Assembly (NCBI GenBank): GCA_964527265.1 | Contig: CAZGOM010000006.1 | Coordinates: 1 to 64,000 of the forward strand | Direction of reading: 5' to 3' | Source of the DNA: CAZGOM01 sp964527265 | Lineage (GTDB): Bacteria; Planctomycetota; Phycisphaerae; Phycisphaerales; Phycisphaeraceae | Length of the DNA stretch: 64,000 nt | Shown here: one piece after another, positions 52,480-61,726 of the stretch | How positions within the stretch are numbered: the first letter of the stretch is position 1 | Layout: each line of letters opens with the position of its first letter | Position numbers and translations under genes: made by a program | The notes under the pieces: generated by a model | Told to the model about the DNA's origin: nothing | The model's database searches: none | Seen by the model: only the letters and a program-made list of their open reading frames with translations

Positions 52480-53556
52480 TTAGTCGGGCAATGGTGTGCC
52501 GCCGGAAGCGTCGGAGATGAAGCAGGCCTCGACGAGGCTCATGGTCTGATAGGCGTCTTCAAAATTGGTATGGAGGGTTTCGTCTTCTCCGGCGAGGTAG
52601 CGGTGGAGATTTGAGAAGATGCCGGTGAAGGCGTCGGGGAACCAGTTGCCGGCCATGGGGAGATTGGTCCAGGATTGGCCTTGGGTGATAATCTGGAGCT
52701 CGTCGGGCTCGCCGGTGGGGTAATTGAGATTGACGCCTAGTTTGGCGAAGGCGGCACCCTTGGAACCGACGACGCGGAAGGTGCACCAGGTGTGGTCGGG
52801 GCCGAAGGGGAAGCAGTGATTTAAGGTCAGGGAACAGCGCGGATTTTCGCCATAATTAAGGATAATTGAGCTTTTGCCGTGCGGGACTTTGGGGGCGTCG
52901 GGGTGTTTGATGGTGCGGGCGTAGACGCCGATGGGGTTTCCGGCGATGGCGCGGATGGCGTCGAGGTAATGGATGGAGTGGACGAGTATTTCGCCGCGCT
53001 TAAGTTTTTCTAGGAATGGCCATAAACCCCAGGGGGTATAGAGGTTAAGAGACATGTCGATATCAGTTACATCGCCTAAGAGGCCTTTGGCGATGGCGTC
53101 ACGGATGGCGAGCATATTGGGTGAAAAGCGGAGCTGGAAGTTTACGCAAGCGAGGTGTTTGCGAAGACGGCAGAGATCGCGGATTTTGCGTGCTTCGGCG
53201 AGGTCTCGGCCCATGGGTTTCTGGATGATGACGGCGGAGCCGGGGTTTAAGCCTTCAAGTAAGCCGAGAATGAACTCCGGGGGAACAGCGATGTCGTAGA
53301 CGGCGTTTGGCACTTTTGCAGCGTCGGCGAGGGAGGGATAGACGTTTGGGATGCCCCATTTGGCGGCGGTGGCTTTGGCGCGGTCGAGGCTGACGTCGTA
53401 GAGGCCGATGACGGGGATGCCGGCTTTTTTGTAGGCGGGCATGTGAGCGTCGTTGACGATGCCGCCGGCGCCGAGGATGACGACGGGGCGGGGATTTGAG
53501 GGGAGGGGCCAGGTTTGCTGGAGGGAAAGGAGGGGATTGGGCGTTGAACTGGTCAT
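52480..53556 (-). CDS. Gfo/Idh/MocA family oxidoreductase (first gene of the deoxysugar run)
   Basis: 358 residues. Rossmann region VVILGAGGIVNDAHMPAYKKAG; the family motif is present as IQKPMGRD (EKP changed to QKP, catalytic Lys kept). The C-terminal domain has VHSIHYLDAIRAIAGN with His/Asp. Probably oxidises a sugar to the lactone that the next-encoded hydrolase could open (inference). It starts at ATG 53556, 78 bases upstream of the amidohydrolase. Distinct from the pair at 5566-7728. Confidence 0.9.
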   Translation of the reverse strand: MTSSTPNPLLSLQQTWPLPSNPRPVVILGAGGIVNDAHMPAYKKAGIPVIGLYDVSLDRAKATAAKWGIPNVYPSLADAAKVPNAVYDIAVPPEFILGLLEGLNPGSAVIIQKPMGRDLAEARKIRDLCRLRKHLACVNFQLRFSPNMLAIRDAIAKGLLGDVTDIDMSLNLYTPWGLWPFLEKLKRGEILVHSIHYLDAIRAIAGNPIGVYARTIKHPDAPKVPHGKSSIILNYGENPRCSLTLNHCFPFGPDHTWCTFRVVGSKGAAFAKLGVNLNYPTGEPDELQIITQGQSWTNLPMAGNWFPDAFTGIFSNLHRYLAGEDETLHTNFEDAYQTMSLVEACFISDASGGTPLPD

Positions 53557-53664
53557 GAGAGGTTCCGGATTTGGGCAATGAGTTTTGGATGAAGAAGGAT
53601 TGGTTATACCTTGCGGGGCTAGAATGGGGGAGGCGGTTGCGGGAGCGCCTTAAAGGAGCATGCC

Positions 53665-54156
53665 ATGAGTCAGCAGCCGACTGATCTCGAATACAATTTG
53701 AGCTATGAGCCAGTAAGGAATGTGCAATTCAACATATTCCTGGATAACCGGGTGGGAAAGCTTTACGAACTGCTGAGTATTTTTGAGAATCAGGCGTTGT
53801 GCGTGGCGGGTTTGTGCGTGATTGATACCTCAGACTGCGCGATTGCGCGGGTGTTGACGTCGCGTTCGGAATTGGCGCGGCGGTTACTGGGGCGGGCGAA
53901 GATGGCGTTCAGCGAGTCGCCGGTGATTGTGGTGGAGGTGCCGCCGGACCACACGCTGCCGGGATTATGCCGCGCGCTGCTTTCGGCGGAGTTGAGCATT
54001 AAGTACGTGTATCCGCTTTTGGTGAGTCCGCATGGGAAAAACGCGGTGGCGGTGCAGTGCGATGACCACACGCTGGCGATTGAGCTGTTATTGAAAAAGC
54101 AGTTTGTGCTGCTGGGGGAGAATGATTTGGGGGAGAATCTTAATCCAGGGGAATAG
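53665..54156 (+). CDS. Tandem ACT-domain protein, 163 aa
   Basis: Two ACT-like ligand-binding halves: VQFNIFLDNRVGKLYELLSIFENQALCVAGLCVIDTSDCAIARVL (about 21-65) and HTLPGLCRALLSAELSIKYVYPLLVSPHGKNAVAVQC (about 96-135). No catalytic domain is attached. Free-standing ACT proteins usually sense amino acids and regulate a partner enzyme or gene. The start ATG 53665 has AAGGAG upstream. Divergent from the Gfo/Idh gene at 53556. Confidence 0.88.
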   Translation: MSQQPTDLEYNLSYEPVRNVQFNIFLDNRVGKLYELLSIFENQALCVAGLCVIDTSDCAIARVLTSRSELARRLLGRAKMAFSESPVIVVEVPPDHTLPGLCRALLSAELSIKYVYPLLVSPHGKNAVAVQCDDHTLAIELLLKKQFVLLGENDLGENLNPGE

Positions 54157-54256
54157 AGGTGGGGGTAAGACGGAGAGAGAAGCAAGGACGTCTTGAGGGC
54201 CGGGGCCGGGATTGGCGGTTGATGTCCAGAGGAACGTCTACAGCGTGACTCCTGAT

Positions 54257-55003
54257 TTAGTACCAGCCTTTATGGGAGGAGTCATTGACGTCAAGGATCC
54301 AAAGGTCGTCGCGCATGCCTTTGGAGAGAGCTTGAACGTGGCCATCGACAAAGAGGATGTTGGCGATCTGGTTGTGGCCGCGTTTGCGTGTGGGGTGGTT
54401 GAGGGAGCCATCGAGGGTGGAGAAGGCTGGGGTGTAGAAAGAGTAGATGGTGTAATCGGCGACAAGAAAGAGGACGCTGGGGCTGATCTGGAGATTGGTC
54501 ATGGTGCGGCGCATGCGCCAGACGGAAGCGGATTCCTGGCCGGAAGGGTAGTTGGCCAAATCGGTGGTGGGGAGGCCGGAGGTAAGGACGAGGTTCATGC
54601 CGTAGTGGCCGGAGTTGAGGGCATTGCCGGCTTTATCGAGGGTGGATTGGGGACAGCGGAAGCCCTTGATGACGACATCGACTGAGTTTGTCTGGTTTGC
54701 AGAGGCATCGAGGGCGGAGCCGTCCCATCCGCCCATGTAGGGAGCGAGATGGACCATCCAGCCGGCGGCGTTGCGGTAGAAGTAGGGGAAGGCGCTCTGG
54801 CGGTCGTTGACGGAGTAGGCGGTGGTGGCAATGCCCTGTTGACGGAGATTGGCGGCGCAGAGCTGGATGCGGGTCTGGAAGCGGGCTTGGTTTAAGGAGG
54901 GGAGGATCAGGGCGATCAGGACGGCCATGATGGCGATGACGACTAGAAGTTCGACAAGGGTAAAAGCGGTACGGCGGGGGAAACATGACATGGGTGGTAG
55001 CAT
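54257..55003 (-). CDS. Pseudopilin-like protein with H-X9-DG motif, 248 aa
   Basis: Class III signal TAFTLVELLVVIAIMAVLIAL (about residues 12-31): Ala-Phe cleavage, Glu at +5, then LPSLNQARFQTRIQLCAANLRQQG. The C-terminal KRGHNQIANILFVDGHVQAL contains a clean H-X9-DG segment, typical of planctomycete pseudopilins. The start could be ATG 55003 or 54991 (MSCFPRR); neither has a ribosome site. The gene converges on the ACT gene and stands alone. Confidence 0.88.
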   Translation of the reverse strand: MLPPMSCFPRRTAFTLVELLVVIAIMAVLIALILPSLNQARFQTRIQLCAANLRQQGIATTAYSVNDRQSAFPYFYRNAAGWMVHLAPYMGGWDGSALDASANQTNSVDVVIKGFRCPQSTLDKAGNALNSGHYGMNLVLTSGLPTTDLANYPSGQESASVWRMRRTMTNLQISPSVLFLVADYTIYSFYTPAFSTLDGSLNHPTRKRGHNQIANILFVDGHVQALSKGMRDDLWILDVNDSSHKGWY

Positions 55004-55318
55004 GGGGGGCTCGGCGAAAAGGGACGAAATGAACTGTTAGGAACCGGTTTTCATGATAGGTGGGGGGTGGGTGTGGTGGAAGCAGAAACCGGTGTACCTG
55101 TGTACTGAGATGTGACATTCAAAGGTTTATTAGGTGACTACCTTTGCGCAGTTTTGCGAATTTGACATAAAAATAGACATTTTCGATCCTGGGGGCCTGA
55201 AGAGGCGGGATTTGGAGATATATAAGGGGCGCGGTCGATAATGGGGTAGACGTGGAAAGAACAGGGGGCGACGACATTGGCAGGACGGTCAAATGGTTTG
55301 CCGGGTGAAAGGAATCCC
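55004..55318. other. 315-base intergenic region with a hairpin and repeated ACCGGT
   Basis: CAAAGGT (55120-55126) pairs with ACCTTTG (55140-55146). The hexamer ACCGGT occurs twice within the first 100 bases. The middle is AT-rich (about 55135-55225), fitting divergent promoters for the pseudopilin and DUF1961 genes. No gene is seen. Confidence 0.35.
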
Positions 55319-56023
55319 ATGACGCTTTACTACGACGATCAGGAAGAACTGCATGGAGACGTGACGGCAGATGACTGGGCGCATGAAGGGGTGGGGAAAA
55401 TCGAGGGAACCGGGGACCGGCGGGGCATAGATCTGGTGTGTCTTGGGTCCAAGCAGGGAGCGCGGGGGTGCATGGCATTTTTTCGTCATGCGCTGCCGGA
55501 CCAGATTGCCGTGAGCTATGAACTCACCGTGCATTCGCAAGCAGGGCTGGTGATCAACTACCTGGCAATGCGGGGGATCAACGGGGAGAGCGTGCTTGAT
55601 CCCACGTCAGGGCTGCCGGCGCGGGATGGGATCATGGCGAATTACTGGGCCAGCGAATTTGGCCTGCAGAGCTATCACCTGTCATTCACACGCTACAACG
55701 ACAAAGGCGTGCATACCGGGACGGCCAACATCCGGCGCAACCCGGGAGGACTGCTCGTGGGGCATGGCGTGGACCCGGTGCGGGAGGTGGGGCGGGCTTT
55801 CAAGCTCCGCATCACCAAAGACCGTGGGGCTGTGCAACTGTTTGTGGATGGGGTGCTGGCGATGGCTTGCGTGGACCACGCGACGAACCTGGGGCCGATC
55901 CCCGATGGCGGGCATTTCGGCTTCAGGTTGGTGGGAGATGATGTGAGGGTGACGGTGAAGGATTTTTGTGTGAAGAAGATCGCTGCGGCAAGTGTGTGGA
56001 CGCCGTGGGTGATGAAGGGGTGA
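55319..56023 (+). CDS. DUF1961-family protein, 234 aa
   Basis: Concanavalin/jelly-roll-type protein of the DUF1961 family. Features: MTLYYDDQEELHGDVTADDW start, GLVINYLAMRGINGESV, LQSYHLSFTRYNDKGVHTG, NIRRNPGGLLVGHG and FRLVGDDVRVTVKDFCVKK. The family is associated with carbohydrate gene clusters and may bind or cleave polysaccharide; no activity can be assigned. ATG 55319 follows AAGGA; an upstream frame start at 55277 is unlikely. Confidence 0.85.
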   Translation: MTLYYDDQEELHGDVTADDWAHEGVGKIEGTGDRRGIDLVCLGSKQGARGCMAFFRHALPDQIAVSYELTVHSQAGLVINYLAMRGINGESVLDPTSGLPARDGIMANYWASEFGLQSYHLSFTRYNDKGVHTGTANIRRNPGGLLVGHGVDPVREVGRAFKLRITKDRGAVQLFVDGVLAMACVDHATNLGPIPDGGHFGFRLVGDDVRVTVKDFCVKKIAAASVWTPWVMKG

Positions 56024-56084
56024 TTTTAGTTCGGGGCGCAGGGCAGGGTAAAAGCATTTGGAGGAATAGGTGGCATGTGCACCC

Positions 56085-56113
56085 GGGTTATCGGGTGGTC
56101 GGGTTGTCGGGGG
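56085..56113. repeat. 8-base-periodic GGG array
   Basis: GGG at 56085, 56093 and 56101, then GGGGG at 56109. The unit is GGGTNNTC, a period of 8 rather than 7. It lies after the DUF1961 gene, in the interval that also follows the DinB gene. Confidence 0.5.
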
Positions 56114-56267
56114 GCTTCGAAAACGCTGACTCTGTTGAAGATCAATGCCCTTGTGCGACCTGAAATAAGCCGTGTGTGCTTCTCAAGGACACGCGGCAAC
56201 CCGATACCCTCACCCGAGTGCGTGGGCCAACTCAAATGCTTTTACCCTGGGGCGCAGGGGAAGCTGA

Positions 56268-56768
56268 TCAAAGGAGCGGCAGACCGACGGCGCGGCGCCA
56301 GACCATGAGCTGGCCCAGGTGTTGGGCTTCGTGAATGAGCATGAGATAAACCAGGGTTTGGGCGGAATCGGGAAAAGCGTGAGACCAGCGCTCCAAGCCG
56401 GGGGGCTGGGCCAGGAGGTTGGGGGACACCTGTCGGAGCGCGGTTTCAACTTGCGCGTGACCGTGGGAATAGAGCGCCAAGAGTGCTTCTTTGGAGCGAT
56501 AGCAGGTGGGGTCATCTATGGGGGTGGAGCCTTCATCGTAGATGGAGGCGTCGACTGCGAGGGCGGGGTCATCGACGCTTTGACCCTGTGCGAGAGAAAG
56601 GATGGCGGGGTGATAGAAAATCAAATGAGAGAGCGTCCAGGCGGGATGGTTGACGACGCCCGGGGATTGACGGGTCATAAGAGAAGGATCGGCATCCGCG
56701 AGAAGGGCGCGTGCAATGGTGTGGTTTTTACGCCAGCCTGCGAGAAGAAGATCGCTGATGGAAGTCAT
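56268..56768 (-). CDS. DinB-family protein
   Basis: 166-residue four-helix-bundle metalloprotein. Helix 1 is MTSISDLLLAGWRKNHTIARALL; the metal histidines are likely in WTLSHLIFYHPAILSL and LIHEAQHLGQLMVWRR. The family includes thiol-S-transferases that use bacillithiol or mycothiol; here the thiol is unknown. The start codon overlaps the stop of the upstream DUF488 gene by 4 bases (ATGA at 56765-56768), a sign of translational coupling. Confidence 0.87.
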   Translation of the reverse strand: MTSISDLLLAGWRKNHTIARALLADADPSLMTRQSPGVVNHPAWTLSHLIFYHPAILSLAQGQSVDDPALAVDASIYDEGSTPIDDPTCYRSKEALLALYSHGHAQVETALRQVSPNLLAQPPGLERWSHAFPDSAQTLVYLMLIHEAQHLGQLMVWRRAVGLPLL

Positions 56769-57382
56769 GTGGAAGCCTTTGTTCGTGCGGATTTGGATGC
56801 GTGGACTGACCCGGGTTTATGGCTTGTGAGGTACGTTTGCAGTGCGACTGCGTTGTTGAAGGATTCGTCCTTAGCAGCATAAACAAGCGTGACGTGATGC
56901 CTGGGGAGGAGTGCGCGGATTTCATCCAGGGCGTGGGGGTGGCTGTCGAGTTCCTTGTGGTATCGGCGTTGGAATTCTTCCCAGCGTTTGGGGTCATGGT
57001 TGAACCACTGGCGGAGCTGAAGGCTTGGCGCGGCATCCTTGGCCCATGCGTGGAGGTGGGCGTGATAACGGGAGACGGCGCGGGGCCAGAGGCGATCGAC
57101 GAGGATGCGTATGCCGTCCTCCTCGGCGGCGGGTTCGTAGATACGTTTGATTTTGAGGGCAGGGCGTTTGCGTGTGGTTTTCATGGTTTTGCTTTGTTGC
57201 TGGAGGAGGAAGGAAAGATCGAGCGAATGGATCGCACCCATGGCAACTTCAAAGGCGCCTTGAGCGCACAGGCCGCGGATGAGTGCGTCTTCATGGGCGT
57301 CCAAGGCTGCCTTGCGACAGGCCTCGCGTATGGATTGAGCGATGTGGGCAAGGCGCTGCACGCGTAGGTGTTTGGGTGTCAT
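56765..57382 (-). CDS. DUF488 (YeaO-like) protein with N-terminal extension, 205 aa
   Basis: The C-terminal part (from about residue 75, IKRIYEPAAEEDGIRILVDRLWPRAVSR) is a typical DUF488/YeaO domain of about 115 residues with WAKDAAPSLQLRQWFNHDPKRWEEF and VTLVYAAKDESFNNAVAL. The first 65 residues (RVQRLAHIAQSIREACRKAALDAHEDALIRGLCAQGAFEVAMGAIHSLDL) form an extra helical piece not usual in the family. An internal ATG at 57184 would give the normal short form; neither start has a clear ribosome site. It overlaps dinB by 4 bases, so the pair is coupled. Confidence 0.8.
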   Translation of the reverse strand: MTPKHLRVQRLAHIAQSIREACRKAALDAHEDALIRGLCAQGAFEVAMGAIHSLDLSFLLQQQSKTMKTTRKRPALKIKRIYEPAAEEDGIRILVDRLWPRAVSRYHAHLHAWAKDAAPSLQLRQWFNHDPKRWEEFQRRYHKELDSHPHALDEIRALLPRHHVTLVYAAKDESFNNAVALQTYLTSHKPGSVHASKSARTKAST

Positions 57383-57587
57383 GGTTGGGCTTATCGGGTT
57401 GCTTTTTGGATTCTATACCTATGGGTGAAGAATTCAAAGATGAAATTACCACGGGAACGGACGACAGCTCTACTTGATGTACATGCGTGGTGGTGGGATT
57501 CGGTGATGGGCATTAGTAGACGAGGATGAATCGGTTGAAGCGTTATGATTGGCGGCGAACCGCTGATGGCCGGAAAACTATGAAACT

Positions 57588-58658
57588 ATGACAATCAATC
57601 CCGATAACAAAGCGTGCCTGCTTGAGAGTGATCTTCGAGAGATGTTTGCGCTTACGCACGGCGTGTGGTGCGATCTGGGGAAGCAGCGTGTGTTTCTGAC
57701 GGGGGGAACGGGTTTTTTCGGTTGCTGGCTGCTGGAGTCTTTTCTTTACGCCGAAGATCAATTGAAGGCGGGCAGCACGGTGACCGTGCTAACGCGGAGC
57801 CCGGAAAGATTTCGACAAAAGCATCCACGGCTGGCGACACATCCGGCGGTGACGCTGCATGCGGGAGACATTCGGGACTTCAAGTTTCCGGAAGGGCCAT
57901 TTGATTGCGTGATTCATGCGGCGACGCCTTCAGGCGTGGGATTGACGGGGCAGATATCGAACCTGGAGATGTTTGATATCACAGTCGAGGGGACCCGGCA
58001 GGCGCTTGAGTTTGCGAGGGTGAGCGGGGTGCGAAAGTTTTTGTTGACCAGTTCCGGAGCGGTGTATGGAACTCAGCCGGTTGATATGGAGGGGATGCCG
58101 GAGGATGCCGCGCAGGGGCCGGTGACGATGAACCCTGCGAATGCTTATGGAGAGGGGAAGCGCGCTGCGGAAATGCTGTGCGCGATCTACCAAGCGCAGT
58201 ATGGATTGGAGTGCAAGATTGCCAGGTGCTTTGCATTTGTGGGGCCGTATTTGCCGATTGATACACACTTTGCCGCGGGCAATTTCATTCGAGACGCGCT
58301 GGAGGGGAGGCGTATTCATATTCGGGGGGATGGAACGCCCTTGCGATCGTATCTTTATGCATCGGACCTGATGGTGTGGCTCTGGACGATCCTGGCGCAG
58401 GGCAGGGCGATGAGGCCGTACAACGTGGGTGCGTCGGAGGCGATTTCGATCTTGGGGCTTGCGGAGGAGGTGGCGAGGCTTTGCATGCCGCAACTGGACA
58501 TTCAGGTGGACAAGGCGCCGGTTCCTGGTTTGCTTCCAATGCGGTATGTGCCGGATGTTTCACGGGCGCGGGGCGAACTGGGGTTGGATGTGACGGTGCC
58601 GGTGGCGGAAGGGTTGGCAAAAACATTGCGGTGGCATCAGGCAACACGTGGAAGATAG
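57588..58658 (+). CDS. NAD-dependent epimerase/dehydratase (sugar nucleotide)
   Basis: Extended SDR of 356 residues. GGTGFFGCWLLESFLYAED is the nucleotide-binding loop, LTSSGAVYGTQP and NAYGEGKRAAEML carry the Ser, Tyr and Lys catalytic residues, and RCFAFVGPYLPIDTHFAAGNF is the substrate region of sugar-nucleotide enzymes. It begins with a 30-residue lead (MTINPDNKACLLESDLREMF) before the fold. It probably makes a 4-keto or epimerised sugar nucleotide for surface glycans. It opens the module with the ThDP enzyme, NeuB-like synthase and GtrA. Confidence 0.92.
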   Translation: MTINPDNKACLLESDLREMFALTHGVWCDLGKQRVFLTGGTGFFGCWLLESFLYAEDQLKAGSTVTVLTRSPERFRQKHPRLATHPAVTLHAGDIRDFKFPEGPFDCVIHAATPSGVGLTGQISNLEMFDITVEGTRQALEFARVSGVRKFLLTSSGAVYGTQPVDMEGMPEDAAQGPVTMNPANAYGEGKRAAEMLCAIYQAQYGLECKIARCFAFVGPYLPIDTHFAAGNFIRDALEGRRIHIRGDGTPLRSYLYASDLMVWLWTILAQGRAMRPYNVGASEAISILGLAEEVARLCMPQLDIQVDKAPVPGLLPMRYVPDVSRARGELGLDVTVPVAEGLAKTLRWHQATRGR

Positions 58659-58756
58659 ACGGTGGGACACGTATGTTGTCAGCGGGCAGAATGTCGGTTC
58701 TAATTCGGTTGGGTCTTTGTGGCCAAGTCAGCCCCTTTTTTTAGTTGGATAATCCG

Positions 58757-60559
58757 ATGATCAGACTCGCAGATTACGTCGTCAAAAAACTTGCAGAGTA
58801 TGGCGTTAAACACGTGTTTCTTGTAACAGGCGGGGGGGCCATGCATCTAAACGACGCTTTTGGAAGATCGCCGGATATCCGATATGTGGCGTGTCATCAT
58901 GAGCAGGCTTGCGCGATGGCTGCAGAAGGGTATGCCCGGGTAACGGGGCAGACGGGCGTCATCAATGTCACCACCGGCCCGGGAGGCATTAATGCGTTGA
59001 ATGGTGTTTTCGGCGCATTTACCGATTCAATACCAATGGTGATTATTTCCGGGCAAGTGAAGCGCGAAACATGCATGGCGTCGTATCACTTGCCTGGGCT
59101 CAGGCAGCTTGGCGATCAAGAGGCAGACATCATTGCAATGGTCAAGCCCATCACCAAGTACGCCGCATTGATTCAAGATCCCGAAAGCATTCGCTACCAT
59201 CTGGAACGTGCATTGTGGCTGTCAAATTCCGGTCGGCCTGGACCATGTTGGATCGACATACCGGTGGATGTGCAAGGCGCCTTAATTGATGGCGACAAAC
59301 TCAGAGGATACGACCCGGCTGAAGACGCTTTTAACTGGGACGTGTCTTTCCTGCGCGGGCAGTGCAGGCAAGTCGTGGAGAGATTGATGTCCTCCCAGCG
59401 TCCAGTGATCCTGGCGGGGACAGGCGTGCGGCTGGCTGGTGCCCTGGATGTTTTCCAGAGGGTGATCCGCAAGCTAGGCATTCCAGTTGCTACCGCGTGG
59501 ACACACGATCTGCTGGCGTCGGACGATCCGGTTTTTTGCGGCAGGCAAGGCAGCATTGGCGAGCGTGCCGGCAACTTCACGGTGCAGAACTCAGACATGG
59601 TTCTTGTACTGGGCTCCCGCTTGTGCATCAGACAAGTGAGCTACAACTGGAAGGCATTTGCCAGACATGCGTATAAAATTCAAGTGGATATTGATGCGGC
59701 AGAGTTGAACAAACCAACCGTGCATGTGGATATGCCGATTCATTGCGACGCAAAATGGTTTTTGGAGGAATTAGAGAGACAGGTGGACGCTGCGGCGTAC
59801 GATCCAGCGCGACATGAGGGGTGGCTGGCATGGTGTAAGCAGCGTGTGGCAAAGTATCCGGTGGTTCTGCCTAAGCATCGGGTATTCAACGGCTTGATCA
59901 ATCCATATCATTTTATTGAAGTCCTTTTTTCCCGGTTGTCGCAAGGCGATGTCGTGGTTTGCGGCAATGCGACGGCATGCATCGTGCCGTTCCAGGCAGG
60001 TAAACTTCAGTTGGGGCAGCGTTTATTCTCCAACTCGGGGAGTGCTTCGATGGGATTTGATCTGCCGGCCGCCATTGGTGCCGCGGTCGCACTGGGAGGC
60101 AAGCGTGTCATCTGCCTGGCTGGGGAAGGGAGCATACAAATGAATTTGCAGGAAATGCAGACGGTGATGCACCACAGGTTGCCGATCAAGATTTTTGTTC
60201 TTAATAACGGGGGATATCTGTCAATTCGTTCAACCCAGAAAAACTTCTTTAATCACATGGTGGGTTCGGATGCAGGCAGTGGGGTGAGCTTTCCGGATAT
60301 GGTGCGTATCGCCAATGCATATGGCATGGATGCGCAGTTGATCGCGTGTGAGGATTTCAGGGGATTGATCGATAACGCATTGGCGAGCGAGGGGCCGCAT
60401 CTTAGCGAAGTCATGCTGGACGGGGCGCAAACTTTTGAACCGCGCTTGAGTTCGCGGAAGCTGGCGGATGGCAGTATGGCGACGGCTCCTCTTGATGACA
60501 TGTTCCCATTCCTGGAAAGAGACGAATACGCGGCCAATCAATTCATTGCCGAGGGGTGA
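58757..60559 (+). CDS. Thiamine diphosphate-dependent enzyme (acetolactate synthase-like)
   Basis: 600 residues, three ThDP-enzyme domains. The Pyr domain contains the catalytic Glu in CHHEQACAMAAEGYARVTGQTG; the middle domain (RPVILAGTGVRLAG..ATAWTHDLL) resembles the FAD/NAD-binding region of ALS-type enzymes; the PP domain has the GDGS-type motif GEGSIQMNLQEMQTV followed by FVLNNGGYLSI (ThDP/Mg). The setting between sugar-nucleotide genes recalls YerE-type enzymes, which add a two-carbon branch to keto-sugars, rather than branched-chain amino-acid synthesis (no ilvN or ilvC nearby). ATG 58757 is preferred; TTG 58745 is also in frame. Less G-ended codon use than the genes before 58.6 kb. Confidence 0.9.
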   Translation: MIRLADYVVKKLAEYGVKHVFLVTGGGAMHLNDAFGRSPDIRYVACHHEQACAMAAEGYARVTGQTGVINVTTGPGGINALNGVFGAFTDSIPMVIISGQVKRETCMASYHLPGLRQLGDQEADIIAMVKPITKYAALIQDPESIRYHLERALWLSNSGRPGPCWIDIPVDVQGALIDGDKLRGYDPAEDAFNWDVSFLRGQCRQVVERLMSSQRPVILAGTGVRLAGALDVFQRVIRKLGIPVATAWTHDLLASDDPVFCGRQGSIGERAGNFTVQNSDMVLVLGSRLCIRQVSYNWKAFARHAYKIQVDIDAAELNKPTVHVDMPIHCDAKWFLEELERQVDAAAYDPARHEGWLAWCKQRVAKYPVVLPKHRVFNGLINPYHFIEVLFSRLSQGDVVVCGNATACIVPFQAGKLQLGQRLFSNSGSASMGFDLPAAIGAAVALGGKRVICLAGEGSIQMNLQEMQTVMHHRLPIKIFVLNNGGYLSIRSTQKNFFNHMVGSDAGSGVSFPDMVRIANAYGMDAQLIACEDFRGLIDNALASEGPHLSEVMLDGAQTFEPRLSSRKLADGSMATAPLDDMFPFLERDEYAANQFIAEG

Positions 60560-60634
60560 CACGCAAGTACGTCTGTTACAATCTGTTTTTGAGTTTTGGA
60601 CCTGGATTTTCGCTTAAGCATTGAAGGCTTCCGC

Positions 60635-61726
60635 ATGAACATCGACATTTTCGAAGATCTCTTCGTCCTTGAAATGGCCAATAACCATTGGGGAAAAGTC
60701 GACCGGGGCCTGAAGATCATCCACGATTTTTCACGGATTGTGCGATTCAACAACGTACGTGCATGCATCAAGCTGCAGTTTCGCGATGTGGACACGTTCA
60801 TTCATAAAAATTTCCGGGATCGCGTTGACATTCGTTACGTGAAGAAAACCCTGGACACGCAACTGAAAAAACAGGAATACACCACGCTGGTGAAGGCTGT
60901 TCGCGCTGCCGGGTGCATTCCGAGTGCGACTCCCTTTGATGAAGCGAGTGTCGACTTGTGCGTGGAGTTGGGTATCCCGATCATAAAACTAGCCAGTTCA
61001 GACATCAATGATTGGTTTCTCATCGAGAAGATTGCCCTCACACGCAAGCCCGTGATAGCCAGCAGCGGTGGTTCATCACTGAAAGACATGGATGACCTTG
61101 TCACCTTTTTCAGCAACCGCAACATTCCCTTAGCGCTGAACCACTGCGTATCGATCTATCCGGCTCAAGATTCTGAATTGGAATTGAATCAGATCGATTT
61201 TCTGCGAAAGCGCTATCCGCATTTAACAATCGGGCTGTCGACCCACGAGTACTCGGATTGGAGCAGTTCGATCATGATGGCCTACGCCAAAGGCGCACGC
61301 ACCTTTGAACGTCATATCGACATTGAAGCAGACGGCATTCCAGTTTCACCTTACTGCTCCAAGCCTGAACAGATTGACACTTGGTTCAAAGCCTTTAACT
61401 TGGCAAAAACCATGTGCGGTGGGAGCCAGGACACCAAACGTATTCCTCCAGAAAAAGAAATCAAGTACCTGGATGGACTGGTGCGCGGCATTTATGCCAA
61501 GCGAGATCTTCCTGAAGGGTATATCTTGTCCCACGAACACATTAATAAGGATGTGTATCTGGCCGTGCCGCTTCAAAAGGGACAGATTTCGTGTCGGGAG
61601 ATCATGAGCGGCGAAGTGCTATTGAAAGCCGTCGCGAAAGATGAAGCTCTCATGATCGACTCCATCGATAGCCCCTACGCCTACAATGAGAAACTCCGCA
61701 ACCTGATTTATGAACGGGGTGTTTGA
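60635..61726 (+). CDS. NeuB-family sugar acid synthase
   Basis: 363 residues. The TIM barrel starts NIDIFEDLFVLEMANNHWGKVDRGLKII (Glu and His of the active site); KLASSDINDWFLIEKIAL and ALNHCVSIYPAQDSELELNQI are NeuB signatures, with THEYSDW and FERHIDIEADGIPVS (metal His). The C-terminal SAF/antifreeze-like domain (about 290-360, KYLDGLVRGIYAKRDLPEGYILSHEHI) is present. It should condense phosphoenolpyruvate with an aldose to a nonulosonate-type sugar acid. No CMP-transferase or sugar 2-epimerase is seen in the window. ATG 60635 has GAAGG upstream. Confidence 0.93.
   Translation: MNIDIFEDLFVLEMANNHWGKVDRGLKIIHDFSRIVRFNNVRACIKLQFRDVDTFIHKNFRDRVDIRYVKKTLDTQLKKQEYTTLVKAVRAAGCIPSATPFDEASVDLCVELGIPIIKLASSDINDWFLIEKIALTRKPVIASSGGSSLKDMDDLVTFFSNRNIPLALNHCVSIYPAQDSELELNQIDFLRKRYPHLTIGLSTHEYSDWSSSIMMAYAKGARTFERHIDIEADGIPVSPYCSKPEQIDTWFKAFNLAKTMCGGSQDTKRIPPEKEIKYLDGLVRGIYAKRDLPEGYILSHEHINKDVYLAVPLQKGQISCREIMSGEVLLKAVAKDEALMIDSIDSPYAYNEKLRNLIYERGV

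Noticed and set aside
55004..55318. CAAAGGT/ACCTTTG stem as a terminator
   Set aside because: It lies between divergent genes, where termination is not expected, and has no T run.
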